Part shown: positions 13,833 to 16,412 of the stretch, one piece after another | How positions within the stretch are numbered: position 1 is the stretch's first letter | How the letters are laid out: each line of letters begins with the position of its first letter | Source: JAICKN01 sp036491415 | GTDB lineage: Bacteria; Acidobacteriota; Terriglobia; Terriglobales; Acidobacteriaceae | Direction: 5' to 3' | Length of the DNA: 16,412 nt | Assembly (NCBI GenBank): GCA_036491415.1 | Contig: DASXCC010000089.1 | Location: 1-16,412 of the forward strand | Position numbers and translations under genes: made by a program | The notes under the pieces: model-generated | Seen by the model: the letters and a program-made list of their open reading frames with translations, nothing else | Database searches by the model: none | What the model was told of the DNA's origin: nothing

Positions 13833-14939
13833 ATGCCGCATTCGCCGGTTTTCATGAAGCCTTCCAAACTCATTTTCGCCCTTGCCTTTGTATTCATAGC
13901 GCAAGTCTTCTGTTTTGCAGCACCTGTAGCTCCGTTACTCCCGAAACAGTTTGCCGGATGGCAAATGACGGGGGATGCGAAAGTCAGTAAAGATCCGGTG
14001 ATTGCCGACCAGGGGAATGCTGCCCTGCTCAATGAACTCGGCTTCACTGACTTCTCGTCCGCTACCTACACCCGAGACGATGGCCGGAAATTAACCATTC
14101 GTGCGGCGCGGTTTGGCGATGCCACAGGGGCCTACGGCGCATTTACGTACTACAAAGAACCGGGAATGTTACGGGAAGAAATTCCGGACCAGGGTTCCTC
14201 CTTTAATGAGCGCGTGCTTTTTTACCACAGCAATATAGTGGTGGATGCCGTCTTTGGAAAATTGACCGCCATGTCTACCTCCGAGTTACGCACCCTTTCG
14301 GCGGAACTGCCGGTTGCGATGGGGAACGCCGCGGAACTTCCCGCAGTACCTATATATCTGCCGAAACAATCGTATATAAAAAACAGCGCGAAGTATGTGA
14401 TGGGACCGATCGGATTGGAAAAGATCGGATCACCGCTTCCAGTCAACGCCGTGGGCTTTGCCAATGGCGCGGAGTTGGTGCTTGGCAAGTACAGTACGTC
14501 GGAAGGCGAAGCTTCGCTGATCATCATTTCTTATCCCACGCCGCAGATCGCCATGACGCAATTGAAAAATTTCGAAGCCAGCAAACCGGCGTCGTCATTC
14601 TTCGATAAACGAACAGGGCCGCTCGTGGTGATTGCGACAGGTTCGGTTTCCAAATCTGAAGCAGACACTTTGTTGAACTCGGTGAACTACGACGCAAATG
14701 TTACCTGGAATCAGCGTCCACCATCGCCGCGCGACAACATCGGCAGCATTGTGGTGAAGTCGCTCCTGCTTGCGGGAATTCTCGGCGGAGCTTCTTTGTT
14801 CCTGGGACTCTTTTTTGGAGGGTTTCGCGTGTTCCTGAAGCGCTTCCGGCCCGACAGAGGACTGGCCTTCTCGGAACAGACGGAATTCATCTCTTTACAC
14901 CTTGAAGAAGACGACCAGCCCGGCTCCAAACAAAGGTAA
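13833..14939 (+). CDS. Exported, membrane-anchored protein of unknown function (possibly DUF6599)
   Basis: This 368-residue protein has an N-terminal signal peptide (hydrophobic core 12-29) and a single C-terminal transmembrane segment (about 306-332), followed by a short basic then acidic cytoplasmic tail. The periplasmic part (32-300) contains FAGWQMTG, RAARFGDATGAYGAFTYY and a repeat-like pair of alpha/beta regions. It loosely resembles the acidobacterial DUF6599 family, a recollection I could not verify. ATG 13833 and ATG 13854 (MKPSKLIF...) are both possible; neither has a clear ribosome site, and 13854 gives the more compact signal peptide. It lies 49 bp after the amidase and is probably third in that operon. 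A role in envelope or cell-wall metabolism is inferred from position only. Confidence 0.75.
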   Translation: MPHSPVFMKPSKLIFALAFVFIAQVFCFAAPVAPLLPKQFAGWQMTGDAKVSKDPVIADQGNAALLNELGFTDFSSATYTRDDGRKLTIRAARFGDATGAYGAFTYYKEPGMLREEIPDQGSSFNERVLFYHSNIVVDAVFGKLTAMSTSELRTLSAELPVAMGNAAELPAVPIYLPKQSYIKNSAKYVMGPIGLEKIGSPLPVNAVGFANGAELVLGKYSTSEGEASLIIISYPTPQIAMTQLKNFEASKPASSFFDKRTGPLVVIATGSVSKSEADTLLNSVNYDANVTWNQRPPSPRDNIGSIVVKSLLLAGILGGASLFLGLFFGGFRVFLKRFRPDRGLAFSEQTEFISLHLEEDDQPGSKQR

Positions 14940-15030
14940 GTGCCTCAATTTAATGACGGTTATGAGGGTTTTCCGCTGTTTTGGCCCAAATCAGTCTTTT
15001 TTTGCCCAGTGTTAACGTCATTTGTAAACC

Positions 15031-15095
15031 ATTGAAAACAAAAGTATTTATTTACTAAAAATCCCTTGACACTCCGGTTTTTCGGCCCATAAGAT
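15031..15095 (+). promoter_or_regulatory. Strong sigma70 promoter with AT-rich upstream element
   Basis: A consensus -35 TTGACA (15066-15071) is followed after 18 bp by TAAGAT (15090-15095). Immediately upstream, 15031-15060 contains only four G/C bases and has A and T tracts like an UP element. The predicted start of transcription is about 15102. No annotated protein gene begins close downstream, so its product is either a short RNA or a leader (see the attenuator below). Confidence 0.7.
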
Positions 15096-15113
15096 TTCGC
15101 CAGAAAGTTTTGA

Positions 15114-15187
15114 CGGCCTTTACCTCCGTTGGAACTATTCTCCCTTGTAAGGAAAGGCCGCCTTTTGCCGGGCGGTCTTTTCGTTTT
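15114..15187 (+). terminator. Attenuator-like terminator with competing antiterminator helix
   Basis: AAGGCCGCC (15154-15162) pairs with GGCGGTCTT (15171-15179), one pair being G-U, around an 8-nt loop. TTTTCGTTTT follows, as in intrinsic terminators. CGGCCTTT (15114-15121) is perfectly complementary to AAAGGCCG (15153-15160), the left arm of the terminator, so the two helices exclude each other. With the promoter just upstream, this forms either a transcription attenuator or the end of a small RNA of about 85 nt (15102-15187). I do not recognise a known riboswitch class. Confidence 0.6.
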
Positions 15188-15299
15188 CCCCTCAATTTCC
15201 TCCCGTTTACCAATTTTTGATACGCAGGGATTTTTTACTGGTGGGAATCCGTTTCAATTTCAGGCAAATTCCTCCGCGCTTGATCAGGCGGAGGCAATT

Positions 15300-15524
15300 A
15301 TGTTCTGCAAGGATGCGGCACAACCTTACAGACAGGCCAAAGATTTAGACAGGCCAAAGATTTTTGAAGTCAGTGCAGCAAGGAATTACTTGGTCCGATT
15401 GAGGCCGCGCAAATTCACAAAGGCCGCGTGCTGGAATTTATACGCTCTGGATTCTCTGCCTGCGAAATCGGAAAAGGAATATGAAACAGTCAGCGCAGTG
15501 GCCATGGGAGTTCCCGCGAGGTAA
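15300..15524 (+). CDS. Possible small protein, 74 residues, unknown function
   Basis: The ATG at 15300 is preceded by GGAGG (15290-15294) with an ideal 5-nt spacer, the best ribosome site in the window. The predicted protein (MFCKDAAQPYRQ... AMGVPAR) is basic and soluble, has no signal or membrane segment, and matches nothing I know. It lies downstream of a strong promoter and attenuator, as a regulated gene would. Against it: a 17-bp tandem duplication lies inside (15330-15363) and would have shifted any older reading frame, and the composition is not strongly gene-like. The open frame extends upstream to a TTG at 15129, but that part overlaps the terminator and is unlikely to be translated. 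Confidence 0.33.
   Translation: MFCKDAAQPYRQAKDLDRPKIFEVSAARNYLVRLRPRKFTKAACWNLYALDSLPAKSEKEYETVSAVAMGVPAR
15330..15363 (+). repeat. 17-bp perfect tandem duplication
   Basis: AGACAGGCCAAAGATTT occurs at 15330-15346 and again directly at 15347-15363. It looks like a recent slippage or duplication event, in a region with only a weak coding candidate. Confidence 0.85.
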
Positions 15525-15560
15525 TTGCATGACCGCTGGATCGTTTCTGCCGCAGTTGGC

Positions 15561-15589
15561 TTTACGCCTTTTAGACCGCCATTTACAAT
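15561..15589 (+). promoter_or_regulatory. Promoter candidate of tRNA-Thr
   Basis: TTTACG (15561-15566) and TACAAT (15584-15589) are spaced by 17 bp. Transcription would start near 15596, only about 3 nt before the mature tRNA. Confidence 0.5.
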
Positions 15590-15598
15590 CGAACTCAG

Positions 15599-15674
15599 GC
15601 CGACGTAGCTCAGTTGGTAGAGCAGCCGATTCGTAATCGGCAGGTCAGCGGTTCAAGTCCGCTCGTCGGCTCCA
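15599..15674 (+). tRNA. tRNA-Thr (anticodon CGU)
   Basis: The 76-nt gene folds into a complete cloverleaf. The acceptor stem pairs GCCGACG with CGTCGGC. The D arm is GCTC-AGTTGGTA-GAGC. The anticodon stem GCCGA/TCGGC holds the loop TTCGTAA, with anticodon CGT reading ACG (Thr). The T arm is AGCGG-TTCAAGT-CCGCT, followed by discriminator T and an encoded CCA end. There is no intron or anomaly. It reads towards the end of the converging glycoside hydrolase gene, 35 bp away. Confidence 0.97.
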
Positions 15675-15687
15675 TCCTAACCCCAAA

Positions 15688-15705
15688 GCGCCTAGCCTAA
15701 GGCGC
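15688..15705. terminator. Weak hairpin between convergent tRNA and glycoside hydrolase genes
   Basis: GCGCCT (15688-15693) pairs with AGGCGC (15700-15705) around a 6-nt loop. On the minus strand only TTT then GGGG follows, and on the plus strand there is an A run. It may serve as a weak bidirectional terminator, but the T tracts are poor. Confidence 0.3.
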
Positions 15706-15709
15706 AAAA

Positions 15710-16412
15710 CTACTCTGACTGACGAACCAGGGTTACCGGACCAATCAGTCCTGAAGGCAACAGCGGCGAATTTGCTTTGTATGGCTTTATATCCGCAAAT
15801 GTGAGTTTCGTCGCGCCAGGTTGTTCGTCGCCGATCAGGCGGTTCACCCAGGCGTTCACTACCTTGATAGAGAGTTCGTTTTTGCCCGGTTTGAGTGCGG
15901 ACGTGATGTCCACGCGATAGGGCGCGTGCCAGGTCTCTCCCAAATCTTTGCCATTCACCGTAACGACCGCGAGGTTTTTGACGTCGCCGAGATCCAGCCA
16001 GAGATGCGCGTTCTTTTTTAAATTTAACCATTGCGACGAGATTTGCAGCGTGGTGGTATAGGTTCCGATTCCGGAAAAGTATTTCACTCCGGGATCCGAG
16101 CTTTGGCTCCAGTCGGAGAGCTGATCCATGGTGATGGACCCAGGGGCGCCGCGTCCGGGTTGGAAGCTGACATTCCAGGGGCCGTTTATTGTAGTCAGTT
16201 GGGTATCGGTCATGGCGGAAACTGTATGGGACTTTTCTGAAGTTGGCTTGCGGAAGACGATAAATACGGTGCCCCAGGGCTCGAGGCGTAGCGGAACAGT
16301 AGTGCGGCCGTTTGCGATCTTGAATGAGACCGGTTCCGACGTTCCGGTTTCAGCGTGCCACAACTCCGGTTGCATTCCTGCCACGCGGAACGTCGCATCG
16401 ACAGATGCATCG
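15710..16412 (-). CDS. GH106-like glycoside hydrolase (alpha-L-rhamnosidase type), C-terminal part
   Basis: The frame is open to the right edge, so only the last 233 residues are present. The 5' end is cut by the window; the apparent GTG start at 16384 is internal. The visible part begins DASVDATFRVAGMQPELWHAETG, similar to the segment after the catalytic barrel in GH106-type enzymes. It continues with a beta-strand region (TVPLRLEPWGTVFIVFRK) and ends in a galactose-binding-like beta-sandwich (YTTTLQIS..., LGDVKNLAVVTVNGKDLGETWHAPYRVDITSALKPGKNELSIKVVNAWVNRLIG) of the kind also found in GH2 enzymes, then LPSGLIGPVTLVRQSE. Catalytic residues lie outside the window. A rhamnosidase acting on plant or microbial polysaccharides is the likely identity, but other GH2-like enzymes share this tail. 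Confidence 0.8.
   Translation of the reverse strand, partial: DASVDATFRVAGMQPELWHAETGTSEPVSFKIANGRTTVPLRLEPWGTVFIVFRKPTSEKSHTVSAMTDTQLTTINGPWNVSFQPGRGAPGSITMDQLSDWSQSSDPGVKYFSGIGTYTTTLQISSQWLNLKKNAHLWLDLGDVKNLAVVTVNGKDLGETWHAPYRVDITSALKPGKNELSIKVVNAWVNRLIGDEQPGATKLTFADIKPYKANSPLLPSGLIGPVTLVRQSE

Noticed and set aside
15129..15299. N-terminal extension of the small ORF from TTG 15129
   Set aside because: It overlaps the terminator hairpin, has no ribosome site, and a far better start with GGAGG exists at 15300.

Overview
The window looks like chromosomal DNA of an Acidobacteriota bacterium, most likely class Terriglobia (Koribacter- or Sulfotelmatobacter-like). The main reasons are three secreted proteins of the acidobacterial VWFA-related type side by side, a moderate GC content in genes with AT-rich spacers, an MglA-type GTPase, and a cell-wall hydrolase operon of acidobacterial style. 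No phage, transposase, plasmid or CRISPR gene is visible. Lineage and functions are inferred from reading the sequence; no database search was run.

Left part (1-4953): an RluD-type pseudouridine synthase overlaps by 14 bp the first of three VWFA-related exported proteins. The second VWFA gene converges on the first, and the third diverges from the second. VWFA 1 and 2 keep every metal-site (MIDAS) residue. VWFA 3 has lost all of them and looks like a pseudo-VWA paralog.

Middle part (4954-10255): an MglA-type polarity GTPase without an adjacent mglB is read from a TTG start with a strong Shine-Dalgarno site. Then come a 66-bp foldback repeat and three minus-strand genes: a Rieske non-haem iron oxygenase, an M48 metalloprotease downstream of it, and, as a separate unit ending in a very clear intrinsic terminator, a beta-barrel porin.

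A gene-free 676-bp spacer (10256-10931) follows. It holds an AT-rich inverted repeat, a set of nested helices suggesting a structured RNA with two mutually exclusive hairpins, a near-perfect sigma70 promoter and an 18-bp palindrome in the leader of the next gene.

Right part (10932-14939): a plus-strand operon for peptidoglycan remodelling encodes an SLT lytic transglycosylase, a TPR-like/AMIN/Amidase_3 N-acetylmuramoyl-L-alanine amidase and a membrane-anchored protein of unknown function. The next 660 bp hold a strong promoter with an AT-rich upstream tract, an attenuator-like antiterminator/terminator pair, and a possible 74-codon small gene with a near-consensus ribosome site. This is the most attractive candidate for something undescribed. 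The window ends with tRNA-Thr(CGU) and, converging on it, the C-terminal 233 residues of a GH106-like glycoside hydrolase cut by the right edge.
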